Of a DNA stretch of 5,606 bases, positions 1 through 4,965 are shown in pieces (the stretch's first letter is position 1; every line of letters starts with the position of its first letter). Position numbers and translations under genes: made by a program. The notes below the pieces were generated by a model. It made no database searches and was not told the DNA's origin. It saw only the letters and a program-made list of their open reading frames with translations. Source of the stretch: Pseudomonadota bacterium (lineage in GTDB: Bacteria; Pseudomonadota; Gammaproteobacteria; Acidithiobacillales; Acidithiobacillaceae); assembly GCA_021827445.1 (NCBI GenBank), contig JAKAVW010000214.1, positions 1 to 5,606 of the forward strand, written 5' to 3'.

Positions 1-747
1 ACTGTCGTTGGCTCTTACCCCTTCCAGGTCGCTCTGCGCTTTGCCGTTGACGACATCTTCCTCAAGGTAAAATCGCGAGAAATGCTGCCCGACGATCTCT
101 TCCGCATGATAGCCCTGGATCCGCTCCGCACCGGCATTCCAGCTTACCACGCGCCCCTCCGGATCAAGCATGACAATGGCGTAGTCGGTCACACTCTCGA
201 CCATCAAGCGAAAGCTTTCCTCCGCCCACCGCAGTTTGTCTTCCACCTGTTTGCGCGCGGTATTATCGGTGCCGATCAACAGATAGCCGATGATTCCTTC
301 TTGATCGTTGCGCAGCGCCGTGACCGACACCACCGCCGGAAAGCGGCTGCTGTCCTTGCGGATGTAGGTCAGCTCGTAGATGTCCTCTATCCCGCGCGAG
401 GCCTTGAACACCAACGCCTCGAAGCCTGGGGCAATGGCGGTTGTGAATTCGAGCTCCAACGCGATGGAGCGCGCGATCAGTTCTTGCGGATCGGAAATAT
501 CGGCCGGGGTGACCTTGTTCACCACTTCGGCAGCCGCGTAGCCCAGCATGCGCTCAGCGCCAACGTTGAACAATTGAATAACGCCCTTCTCGTCGGTGGC
601 AATGCTCGAGAAGTTGGCGCTGTTGAATATCGCGTTCTGCAGTGCCCCGGTTTTAATCAGCGACTCTTGACGGCGGAGCTCGGTGATGCCATCCATCGTA
701 GCGACGTGGTCGTCGGAATTCTGCACATCGAGTACTTTTTTAGCCAT
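1..747 (-). CDS. PAS-domain sensor protein, N-terminal part (C-terminus beyond the window)
   Basis: The minus strand is open from an ATG at 747 to the window edge, 249 codons with no stop. An in-frame TAA at 760-762 lies just upstream, so 747 is the earliest ATG. The Shine-Dalgarno is weak (CAGG). Residues 38-168 form a PAS/PAC unit: an IATDEKGVIQLFN strand, ERMLGY at 65-70, then the PAC part with YELTYIRKDSSRFPAVVSV and GYLLIGTDNTARKQVE. A short charged linker leads to a second PAS starting near residue 180 (DYAIVMLDPEGRVVSWN, AERIQGYHAEEIVG), with FSRFYLEEDV near the edge. No signal peptide or membrane segment is visible, so it is probably cytoplasmic. By family knowledge such tandem PAS modules usually head a histidine kinase, hybrid kinase or GGDEF/EAL protein; the output domain is outside the window, so the output activity is unknown. 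An ORF in the opposite direction over 82-759 is a shadow. Confidence 0.93.
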   Translation of the reverse strand, partial: MAKKVLDVQNSDDHVATMDGITELRRQESLIKTGALQNAIFNSANFSSIATDEKGVIQLFNVGAERMLGYAAAEVVNKVTPADISDPQELIARSIALELEFTTAIAPGFEALVFKASRGIEDIYELTYIRKDSSRFPAVVSVTALRNDQEGIIGYLLIGTDNTARKQVEDKLRWAEESFRLMVESVTDYAIVMLDPEGRVVSWNAGAERIQGYHAEEIVGQHFSRFYLEEDVVNGKAQSDLEGVRANDS

Positions 748-959
748 CGGATTGCCTGATTATCGGTAGTGTAACTAAATAATGGTGTGGTGAGGAATAT
801 ACTTCCCGCACCCAGCAGTCTGTGACATCTTGCGTTAACGACGCCTGAGTGTATCACAACAGGAGATGCTGCATCGGAATCCGTTCGAGTCGAGGAAAAA
901 GAGTGCCGCTGATCTATTGTCAATTGCAAGGCACTCGGGATCCTTCCATACTTTCAAAT
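748..959. other. Divergent intergenic control region
   Basis: These 212 bases separate the leftward PAS gene from the rightward small ORF and methyltransferase. If the small ORF is not real, the gap extends to 1072. Long ORFs starting at 849 (GTG) and 866 (ATG) cross it on the plus strand. Their N-terminal translations here show no family features and look like read-through of noncoding DNA, with many Arg, Ser and Gly residues. The ATG at 866 touches an AGGAG at 861-865 with zero spacing, which is not a workable ribosome site. Only short inverted repeats (4-5 bp arms, for example around 782-796 and 832-844) are present. The stretch must hold at least one promoter in each direction, but none stands out clearly. 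Confidence 0.6.
924..952 (+). promoter_or_regulatory. Possible weak sigma-70 promoter for the small ORF and methyltransferase
   Basis: TTGCAA at 924-929 and CATACT at 947-952 are separated by 17 bases, each matching the sigma-70 consensus at four of six positions. Transcription would start near 959, almost exactly at the ATG of the small ORF at 960. That ORF would then be translated leaderless or nearly so, which would fit its lack of a Shine-Dalgarno. The match is weak and chance similarity is possible. Confidence 0.25.
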
Positions 960-1073
960 ATGAACGATTTACCGGTCCACCTCGACTGCAATCCCGCCAT
1001 CCCGGTAGACCCACTGGTGGCGCGTCTGGGCCGCTTCACTATTGGGGCGGAGATCGACGGGGTGGCAGGCTGA
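960..1073 (+). CDS. Possible small protein (37 aa) overlapping the methyltransferase start
   Basis: I do not recognise this product. The ORF encodes 37 residues beginning MNDLPVHLDCNPAIPVD and ending GAEIDGVAG. Its TGA at 1071-1073 shares one base with the ATG of the methyltransferase (TGATG), an arrangement typical of translational coupling. About three quarters of its third codon positions are G or C, and the composition is protein-like (acidic, alternating hydrophobic). In the same interval the overlapping methyltransferase frame gives an Arg/Gly/Pro-rich string typical of a wrong frame. No Shine-Dalgarno precedes the ATG, so expression would need a leaderless message or a start further up in the same frame (open back to a GTG at 849). 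It could be a real coupled microprotein, the tail of a gene decayed upstream, or a chance ORF. Confidence 0.35.
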   Translation: MNDLPVHLDCNPAIPVDPLVARLGRFTIGAEIDGVAG

Positions 1074-1717
1074 TGGACGCCGCCACCTATGACGCCTGGT
1101 ATGACACCCCTCGGGGGCACTGGATCGGCACGGCGGAGTTTCGCCTGCTTTCCAGGCGCCTGCAGGCGCGGCCGGGGGATACGCTCCTGGATGTGGGCTG
1201 TGGTACCGGGTGGTTTACCCGCCGCTTTGCCGGGGAAGGCCTCCGCGCCACCGGCCTTGATCCCAGCCCGGACTGGCTTGCCTTCGCCAGCGCCAAGGGC
1301 CCTCCCGCGATCCGCTGGGTAGCCGGAGACGCCCGCTCCCTGCCTTTTCCGGACCGCAGTTTCGATCATGCGGTCTCGGTCGCGGCCCTGTGTTTTGTGG
1401 ATGATGAGCGGCAGGCCGTGGCCGAGATCGTGCGGGTGGCGCGCCAGCGTTTCGCCATCGGCTGGCTCAACCGGGCAAGCCTGCTCTACGCGCAGAAGGG
1501 GCAGGGTGGTGGGAATGGAGCCTACCATGGGGCGCGCTGGCATCGTCCCGACGAGTTGCTCGATTTTTTCTCCGCTTTGCCGGTCCGCCGACTGGCTGTG
1601 CATTCCGCCATATTTCTGCCTGCCGGGAACCGGGTGGCACGGACGCTGGAACGGTTGCTGCCCCACACGCTGCCCTGGGGCGGCATGGTAGTCATTTCGG
1701 GGACGGTACCTTCCTAA
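1073..1717 (+). CDS. Class I SAM-dependent methyltransferase (Methyltransf_11 type)
   Basis: The 214-residue product is probably a soluble S-adenosylmethionine-dependent methyltransferase of unknown substrate. After a YDAWYDTPRGHWIG N-terminus it carries motif I, LLDVGCGTGWF, at residues 38-48, which binds SAM. The acidic end of strand 2 follows in ATGLDPS (Asp63), and then GDARSLPFPDRSFDHAV at 85-101, which corresponds to the adenine-contacting and post-motif region. The C-terminal half is variable, as usual for substrate-recognition parts. I chose the ATG at 1073 rather than one at 866: the extension has no family similarity, while YDxWYDTPxG is a normal N-terminus in this family. A purine-rich GGGGTGG lies seven bases upstream. 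It may be translationally coupled to the small ORF before it. Targets could be a small molecule, lipid or quinone; the sequence does not decide. Confidence 0.9.
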   Translation: MDAATYDAWYDTPRGHWIGTAEFRLLSRRLQARPGDTLLDVGCGTGWFTRRFAGEGLRATGLDPSPDWLAFASAKGPPAIRWVAGDARSLPFPDRSFDHAVSVAALCFVDDERQAVAEIVRVARQRFAIGWLNRASLLYAQKGQGGGNGAYHGARWHRPDELLDFFSALPVRRLAVHSAIFLPAGNRVARTLERLLPHTLPWGGMVVISGTVPS

Positions 1718-1811
1718 CTTCTACGGCTGCGGTGGCAAGGGTTTTACGGTGGCCACACCTGAATACCGTTGCGCCGTTTTTACGATCCCGGGTGTTGGCA
1801 CAGTATTAGCC

Positions 1812-2843
1812 TTAACGCGGCAACTGCATGGTGACGCAATGCAGACTGCCGTGCTGACGGGCTAGTTCGATGCAGGGGGCCGGGATTACTTCCCGGTCAG
1901 GAAAGGCGCGTTGCAGACGCTCTTGCGCGATGTGGTCGGCGGGGTCGTCGTACGTGGGCAGCAGGACGGCGGCGTTGAGGATGAGAAAGTTGGCATAGGT
2001 CAGGGGGAGGCGGTTGCCCTCGTCGTCAAACTGCGCTTGTGCCCAAGGCAGAGGAATCAGGTGATAAGGTTCGCCATTGCGGTTGCGGAAAGCGCTGAGT
2101 TCAGCGGCCATCTGCTGGAGCGGAGCGAAGTGGCTATCGTCGGGGTCGTCACAACTCTGGTAGGCGATGGTGTGGGGGTTGCAGAAGCGGGCGAGGGTGT
2201 CGATGTGGGCATCGGTGTCGTCGCCTTCCAGATGGCCGCTATGCAGCCAGAGAATGCGTTCTACGCCGAGCTGGGTACGGAGGGCGTCTTCGATTTGCGC
2301 CGTGGACCATTGCGGATTGCGGTTGGGCGAGAGCAGACAGGCACTGGTAGTCAGCAGGGTGCCGGCGCCGTCCACTTCGATACTGCCGCCCTCCAGAACC
2401 ATCCCGGAAATCTCCAGTGCTGCGTTTCCGTAAGCCCCTTGGGCATGCAGCTGGCGGGTAATTTGATTATCCAGGTCGGCGCGGAATTTGAGACCCCAGG
2501 CATTGAAGGAGAAGTCCATCAGTTTGCTCTGACCAGCAGGGTTTTGCAGGGTGATGGGACCGTGATCGCGGGTCCAGGAGTCATTGCTGGGGACGGTGTG
2601 GAGATGACAGCGCGCGAGTTCGGCCCCGGCACGGTGCAGATGTTTCCTACAGGCCTCGACGCTGGCCGCGTCATGGCAGGCAATGAGTACGTCTTCGCGG
2701 AAGCTGATTTCACGGGCAATCCTGGCAAATACCGATAGCACCGCATTCAGTCGCGGCGCCCAGTCGCTATCGGGGTGCGGCCAGGTGAGTTGTACCGCTC
2801 GTTGCGTGGCCCATTCCGGGGGGAGGATATATTCAGTCGCCAT
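1812..2843 (-). CDS. aguA: Agmatine deiminase (agmatine iminohydrolase)
   Basis: This enzyme hydrolyses agmatine to N-carbamoylputrescine and ammonia in the arginine-decarboxylase route to putrescine, in the cytoplasm. The 343-residue product has the hallmarks of the PAD_porph/agmatine deiminase family: PPEWATQRAVQLTWPH at the N-terminus, NDSWTRDHGP at 87-96, LEGGSIEVDG at 150-159, GDDTDAHIDTLARF with His213 and Asp215, and the nucleophile Cys336 in GSLHCVTMQ close to the C-terminus. Family length is about 340-370, so it looks complete. The frame opens further up to 2873, but the ATG at 2843 is preferred. It has GGAG six bases upstream and gives MATEYILPPEW, the usual family start. The gene stands alone on its strand, convergent with the methyltransferase and divergent from rsuA. 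No N-carbamoylputrescine amidohydrolase (aguB) is in the window, so the next step must be encoded elsewhere. Confidence 0.95.
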   Translation of the reverse strand: MATEYILPPEWATQRAVQLTWPHPDSDWAPRLNAVLSVFARIAREISFREDVLIACHDAASVEACRKHLHRAGAELARCHLHTVPSNDSWTRDHGPITLQNPAGQSKLMDFSFNAWGLKFRADLDNQITRQLHAQGAYGNAALEISGMVLEGGSIEVDGAGTLLTTSACLLSPNRNPQWSTAQIEDALRTQLGVERILWLHSGHLEGDDTDAHIDTLARFCNPHTIAYQSCDDPDDSHFAPLQQMAAELSAFRNRNGEPYHLIPLPWAQAQFDDEGNRLPLTYANFLILNAAVLLPTYDDPADHIAQERLQRAFPDREVIPAPCIELARQHGSLHCVTMQLPR

Positions 2844-2849
2844 GATGCG

Positions 2850-2853
2850 CTCC
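2850..2853 (-). promoter_or_regulatory. Shine-Dalgarno deciding the aguA start
   Basis: On the minus strand GGAG lies six bases before the ATG at 2843. The two upstream in-frame ATGs (2858 and 2873) have no comparable site, so this supports the 343-residue product. Confidence 0.65.
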
Positions 2854-2871
2854 GCCATGTGTGATTTTGGC

Positions 2872-2877
2872 ATTATC
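2872..2877 (-). promoter_or_regulatory. Possible -10 element of aguA
   Basis: The minus strand reads GATAAT, five of six matches to the sigma-70 -10 box, and would start transcription near 2865, about 22 bases before the aguA ATG. No good -35 lies at 16-18 bases. The nearest, CTGACG at 2902-2897, is 19 bases away. The call is tentative. Confidence 0.3.
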
Positions 2878-2900
2878 GTGGGAGTTTAAGGCTTCTCGTC

Positions 2901-2917
2901 AGCCTGCTCCACAGGCT
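2901..2917. repeat. Perfect inverted repeat in the aguA/rsuA divergent region
   Basis: AGCCTG and CAGGCT form 6-bp arms around a CTCCA spacer. The repeat sits between the two divergent genes, 13 bases before the preferred rsuA ATG and upstream of the possible aguA -10. There is no T-tract, so it is not a standard terminator. It could be an operator or a hairpin in the rsuA leader. A chance 6-bp repeat cannot be excluded. Confidence 0.35.
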
Positions 2918-2929
2918 AAACTGCACTTT

Positions 2930-3643
2930 ATGCAAAAATCTGCCGAACGTATGGATCATTTACTGTCCCGCCTGGGGTATTGCAGCCGCTCCGAAGTCCG
3001 TGATCTGTTGCGCGAAGGACGGGTGCAAGTGGCCGGGGAACCGCTGCGCAAAGCCTCTGCCAAAGTGGAGGCGGCGCAGGTCTGGGTGGATGAAGAGCCC
3101 GTTGATCACCCCCATGCCCTCTATCTGCTCTATCACAAACCCTTGGGCAAGGTCTGCGCTCACGATGATCCGCGCGCTATTTATCAGGATTTTCCCTTGC
3201 GCTGGCGCTATCGGCGACCATCGCTGAGCAGTGTCGGTCGTCTTGACCGGGAGACTAGCGGCGTCCTACTGCTCACCGATGACGGCGACTGGCTGCACCA
3301 TTGGACGAGTCCCCGCCGTGCCATTCCCCGGATGTATCGGGTGACTCTGCAGGAGCCGTTGCGGGGCGATGCGGCGGATATTTTGGCTGCGGGAACCCTG
3401 ATGTTGGAAGGTGAAGACGTACCCTGTCGCCCTGCAGTGTTGCAACGCCTGACAGATCGCGAGGTGCTGCTGACCCTGACGGAGGGGCGTTACCACGAGG
3501 TCCGCCGGATGTTTGTCGCTCTGGATAATCTGGTACTGACCCTGCATCGGGAGGCCTTCGGCCCTTTTGTGCTGGACGATCTGCCTCCCGGTCAGTGGCG
3601 TGAGCTCATGGAAGCAGAGCGTACGATGGAGAAAATCCCATGA
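2930..3643 (+). CDS. rsuA: 16S rRNA pseudouridine synthase, RsuA family
   Basis: The product is a 237-residue pseudouridine synthase; E. coli RsuA (231 aa) makes pseudouridine 516 in 16S rRNA. An S4 RNA-binding domain covers about residues 8-55 (DHLLSRLGYCSRSEVRDLL). The catalytic domain follows with YLLYHKPLGKVC at 65-76, GRLDRETSG with the catalytic Asp106, LLTDDGDWLHHWTSPR, and the C-terminal EGRYHEVRRMF at 185-195. TDDG-W-H--TSPR and GRYH-V-RMF match RsuA rather than RluB, RluE or RluF, and RluE lacks an S4 domain. The start is uncertain. The ATG at 2930 is preferred because ERMDHLL aligns with the RLD near the start of E. coli RsuA, making the second ATG (2951) internal. Neither has a clear Shine-Dalgarno. 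Its stop overlaps the nudJ start by ATGA. Confidence 0.92.
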   Translation: MQKSAERMDHLLSRLGYCSRSEVRDLLREGRVQVAGEPLRKASAKVEAAQVWVDEEPVDHPHALYLLYHKPLGKVCAHDDPRAIYQDFPLRWRYRRPSLSSVGRLDRETSGVLLLTDDGDWLHHWTSPRRAIPRMYRVTLQEPLRGDAADILAAGTLMLEGEDVPCRPAVLQRLTDREVLLTLTEGRYHEVRRMFVALDNLVLTLHREAFGPFVLDDLPPGQWRELMEAERTMEKIP

Positions 3644-4083
3644 TCTGGACGCCGCATGTGACGGTAGCGGCTGTCGCAGAGGAGAACGGCCGTTTTCTGC
3701 TCGTGGAAGAAGTGGTGGAGGGGCGGCGCTGCTTCAATCAGCCTGCCGGCCACTGGGACCCCGGTGAAACGCTGTTGAATGCGGTTGTCCGCGAGACCCT
3801 GGAAGAAACGGGCTACGCCTTCCATCCGGAATATCTGACAGGCGTTTATCACTGGGAATATCCTGAGAAAAACCTGACTTATCTGCGCTTTGCTTTTGGC
3901 GGCCGCCTTGGCCCCCGGGATTCGAACCGGACCTTGGATGAGGGTATCATCGGCCCGGTCTGGCTGACCCCGGAGGAAGTGGCAGCGCGCCGGGAGGATA
4001 TGCGCAGCGTCATGGTCCAGCGCTGTATGGCGGATTATCAGGCGGGCCAACGTTATCCGCTGGAGCTGTTCCATATGGTCTGA
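3640..4083 (+). CDS. nudJ: Nudix phosphohydrolase, NudJ family
   Basis: This 147-residue Nudix hydrolase resembles E. coli NudJ (153 aa), which acts on nucleoside di- and triphosphates and on the thiamine precursor hydroxymethylpyrimidine pyrophosphate. The start, PHVTVAAVAEENGRFLLVEE, matches NudJ. The Nudix box is intact at residues 37-59 (Gly37, Glu43, Arg51, Glu52, Glu55, Glu56, Gly58), so metal binding and catalysis should be preserved. The C-terminal YQAGQRYPLELF matches the conserved end of NudJ. The ATG overlaps the rsuA stop (ATGA), so the two genes are almost certainly cotranscribed and translationally coupled. In E. coli nudJ likewise follows a pseudouridine synthase gene (rluE) and precedes mnmA; here the upstream synthase is RsuA-like and rppH follows. 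The physiological substrate is not decided by sequence. Confidence 0.93.
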   Translation: MIWTPHVTVAAVAEENGRFLLVEEVVEGRRCFNQPAGHWDPGETLLNAVVRETLEETGYAFHPEYLTGVYHWEYPEKNLTYLRFAFGGRLGPRDSNRTLDEGIIGPVWLTPEEVAARREDMRSVMVQRCMADYQAGQRYPLELFHMV

Positions 4084-4086
4084 ATA

Positions 4087-4103
4087 GCCCCGGAAACCGG
4101 GGT
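4087..4103 (+). terminator. GC-rich hairpin directly after nudJ, no T-tract
   Basis: CCCCGG, AAA and CCGGGG form a perfect 6-bp stem at 4088-4102, extended by a G-U pair to 4087/4103, starting four bases after the nudJ stop. The following bases (GGACTGACG) contain no run of T. It may stabilise the 3' end of the rsuA-nudJ message, act as an inefficient terminator, or partly insulate rppH, whose putative -35 box begins four bases later. Confidence 0.4.
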
Positions 4104-4106
4104 GGA

Positions 4107-4135
4107 CTGACGCTGGCGCGTCTGCGTGTTATATT
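4107..4135 (+). promoter_or_regulatory. Probable sigma-70 promoter of rppH
   Basis: CTGACG at 4107-4112 (four of six) and TATATT at 4130-4135 (five of six) have the ideal 17-base spacing, giving a start near 4142. A transcript from here would lack the ATG at 4136 but include those at 4163 and 4169. It therefore argues that the RppH start lies at the later ATGs, as the family alignment also indicates. Cotranscription from rsuA-nudJ remains possible. Confidence 0.45.
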
Positions 4136-4168
4136 ATGGGCATAAAGGCATCGGCAGAGACGATGAAC

Positions 4169-4684
4169 ATGATAGACGCGGACGGCTATCGCCCCAATGT
4201 GGGCATGATCATTTGTAACGAACACAATCAGGTGTTATGGGCCAAACGCCGGGGTGAAAATGCCTGGCAGTTCCCCCAGGGCGGCATCGATTATGCGGAA
4301 ACGCCGGAGCAGGCGATGTTTCGTGAACTGGAAGAAGAGGTGGGGACCGCCAAGGTCTGCATCCTCGGCAGGACGCGGGGCTGGCTGCGCTATGAAGTGC
4401 CCTGTGCCCGTCATCGCGCCTCGCGCCGCCGTTATCGTGGGCAGAAGCAGATCTGGTTTTTACTCCGTTTTGAAGGCGAAGAGGCGGAAATCAATCTGCG
4501 CACCCAGCAGCCGGAGTTTGAGGACTGGCGTTGGGTGGATTACTGGATGCCGGTGAATGAAATCATTGCCTTCAAGCGCCGTGTGTACTGGCAGGCGCTG
4601 CGGGAGTTGGCACCGTTGATCAATGCGGGTCCTGCACCTATGTCTGATCCGCAGCCCACTGCGGGGCGCTCCACGGGAGAGTGA
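4169..4684 (+). CDS. rppH: RNA pyrophosphohydrolase (Nudix family)
   Basis: RppH removes pyrophosphate from the triphosphorylated 5' end of mRNAs, leaving a monophosphate that triggers RNase E-dependent decay. It also hydrolyses diadenosine polyphosphates. The 171-residue product compares with 176 in E. coli. It begins MIDADGYRPNVGMIICN, the family signature, then WQFPQGGID and a complete Nudix box at 38-60 (Gly38, Glu44, Arg52, Glu53, Glu56, Glu57, Gly59). RGQKQIWFLLRF, EINLRTQQPEFEDWRWVDYW and FKRRVYWQ follow, all typical of RppH. The ATG at 4169 matches the usual first residue; 4163 is two codons earlier, and 4136 would overlap the putative -10 box. GAG at 4157-4159 is nine bases from 4169. 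The last 20 or so residues (Pro/Ser/Thr/Gly-rich) are probably a disordered tail. A strong terminator lies about 130 bases downstream. Confidence 0.96.
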   Translation: MIDADGYRPNVGMIICNEHNQVLWAKRRGENAWQFPQGGIDYAETPEQAMFRELEEEVGTAKVCILGRTRGWLRYEVPCARHRASRRRYRGQKQIWFLLRFEGEEAEINLRTQQPEFEDWRWVDYWMPVNEIIAFKRRVYWQALRELAPLINAGPAPMSDPQPTAGRSTGE

Positions 4685-4721
4685 GGCCGGTTCTGGAAGT
4701 TCTTGCCCAAACGCCGAAGCA

Positions 4722-4747
4722 TGTGCATCCCCAGAGTGTGCATTCCC
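4722..4747. repeat. Tandem imperfect 11-bp direct repeat downstream of rppH
   Basis: TGTGCATCCCC at 4722-4732 and TGTGCATTCCC at 4737-4747 differ at one position and are phased 15 bases apart, between the rppH stop and the terminator. It could be a protein-binding site or simply a local duplication. I do not recognise the motif. Confidence 0.4.
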
Positions 4748-4816
4748 GGTTACTATGCAGCAATTTATAGGTCGATTAAAACGGTGTCCCCAATATAAAT
4801 CGCTGCCGTCCCGTGT

Positions 4817-4848
4817 TCCCAGCCGGCTCTGCTTCCGGCTGGGATTTT
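4817..4848 (+). terminator. Rho-independent terminator after rppH
   Basis: CCCAGCCGG and CCGGCTGGG form a perfect 9-bp GC-rich stem (10 with a flanking T-A pair) around the 8-base loop CTCTGCTT. The downstream strand continues A then TTTT. This is a strong intrinsic terminator for rightward transcription and separates rppH from the cbbR-like gene. The opposite strand has no T-run after the stem, so it probably works in one direction only. Confidence 0.85.
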
Positions 4849-4885
4849 ATGGATTTGCTGAATGTCTGCACAGAACGGTTATGAG

Positions 4886-4903
4886 TATGGGTATCACACC
4901 ATA
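4886..4903. repeat. Inverted repeat over the -35 region of the cbbR-like gene
   Basis: TATGG at 4886-4890 and CCATA at 4899-4903 are perfect 5-bp arms with an 8-base spacer that contains the -35 hexamer. LysR-type regulators commonly bind interrupted dyads and repress their own promoters, so this is a candidate autoregulatory operator. The spacing does not give the TNA-N7-TNA pattern associated with CbbR, and the arms are short. Confidence 0.3.
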
Positions 4904-4921
4904 AGATAATGCTGATATAAT
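4893..4921 (+). promoter_or_regulatory. Extended -10 sigma-70 promoter for the cbbR-like gene
   Basis: A perfect TATAAT at 4916-4921 is preceded by TGA at 4913-4915, forming an extended -10 (TGnTATAAT). The -35 position at exactly 17 bases holds ATCACA (four of six). Transcription would start near 4928, giving a leader of roughly 38 bases before the ATG at 4966. This is the best promoter in the window. Confidence 0.7.
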
Positions 4922-4954
4922 GGCCTGAGGTATCGAGCCATTTGCCGCCATTGC

Positions 4955-4961
4955 AGGAAGG
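4955..4961 (+). promoter_or_regulatory. Strong Shine-Dalgarno of the cbbR-like gene
   Basis: AGGAAGG lies four bases (seven from its AGGA core) before the ATG at 4966. It is ten bases from the core... to the alternative ATG at 4972 even with the full site, so the earlier start is preferred. Confidence 0.75.
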
Positions 4962-4965
4962 CTTC

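Noticed and set aside
82..759. Plus-strand ORF of 225 codons opposite the PAS gene
   Set aside because: Its translation has no family features, while the minus strand gives a clear PAS/PAC protein across the same bases; it is an antisense shadow.
881..897. TTCGAGTC resembling a tRNA T-loop
   Set aside because: The flanking bases do not form a 5-bp T-stem and no acceptor, D or anticodon arms can be found.
866..1072. N-terminal extension of the methyltransferase to an ATG at 866
   Set aside because: The added 69 residues show no family similarity and look noncoding, and AGGAG touches the ATG with no spacing; the ATG at 1073 fits the family.
1718..1811. Possible bidirectional terminator between the convergent methyltransferase and aguA genes
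   Set aside because: ACGGT/ACCGT arms enclose a 14-base loop and the T-run follows only after a gap; other pairings (GTGGC/GCCAC) are equally weak. Nothing convincing is seen in these 94 bases.
4763..4800. Perfect 7-bp inverted repeat ATTTATA/TATAAAT with a 24-base spacer
   Set aside because: Arms are entirely A/T and far apart, so chance occurrence is likely. The TATAAA part has no -35 partner, and any RNA starting there would end within about 45 bases at the terminator.
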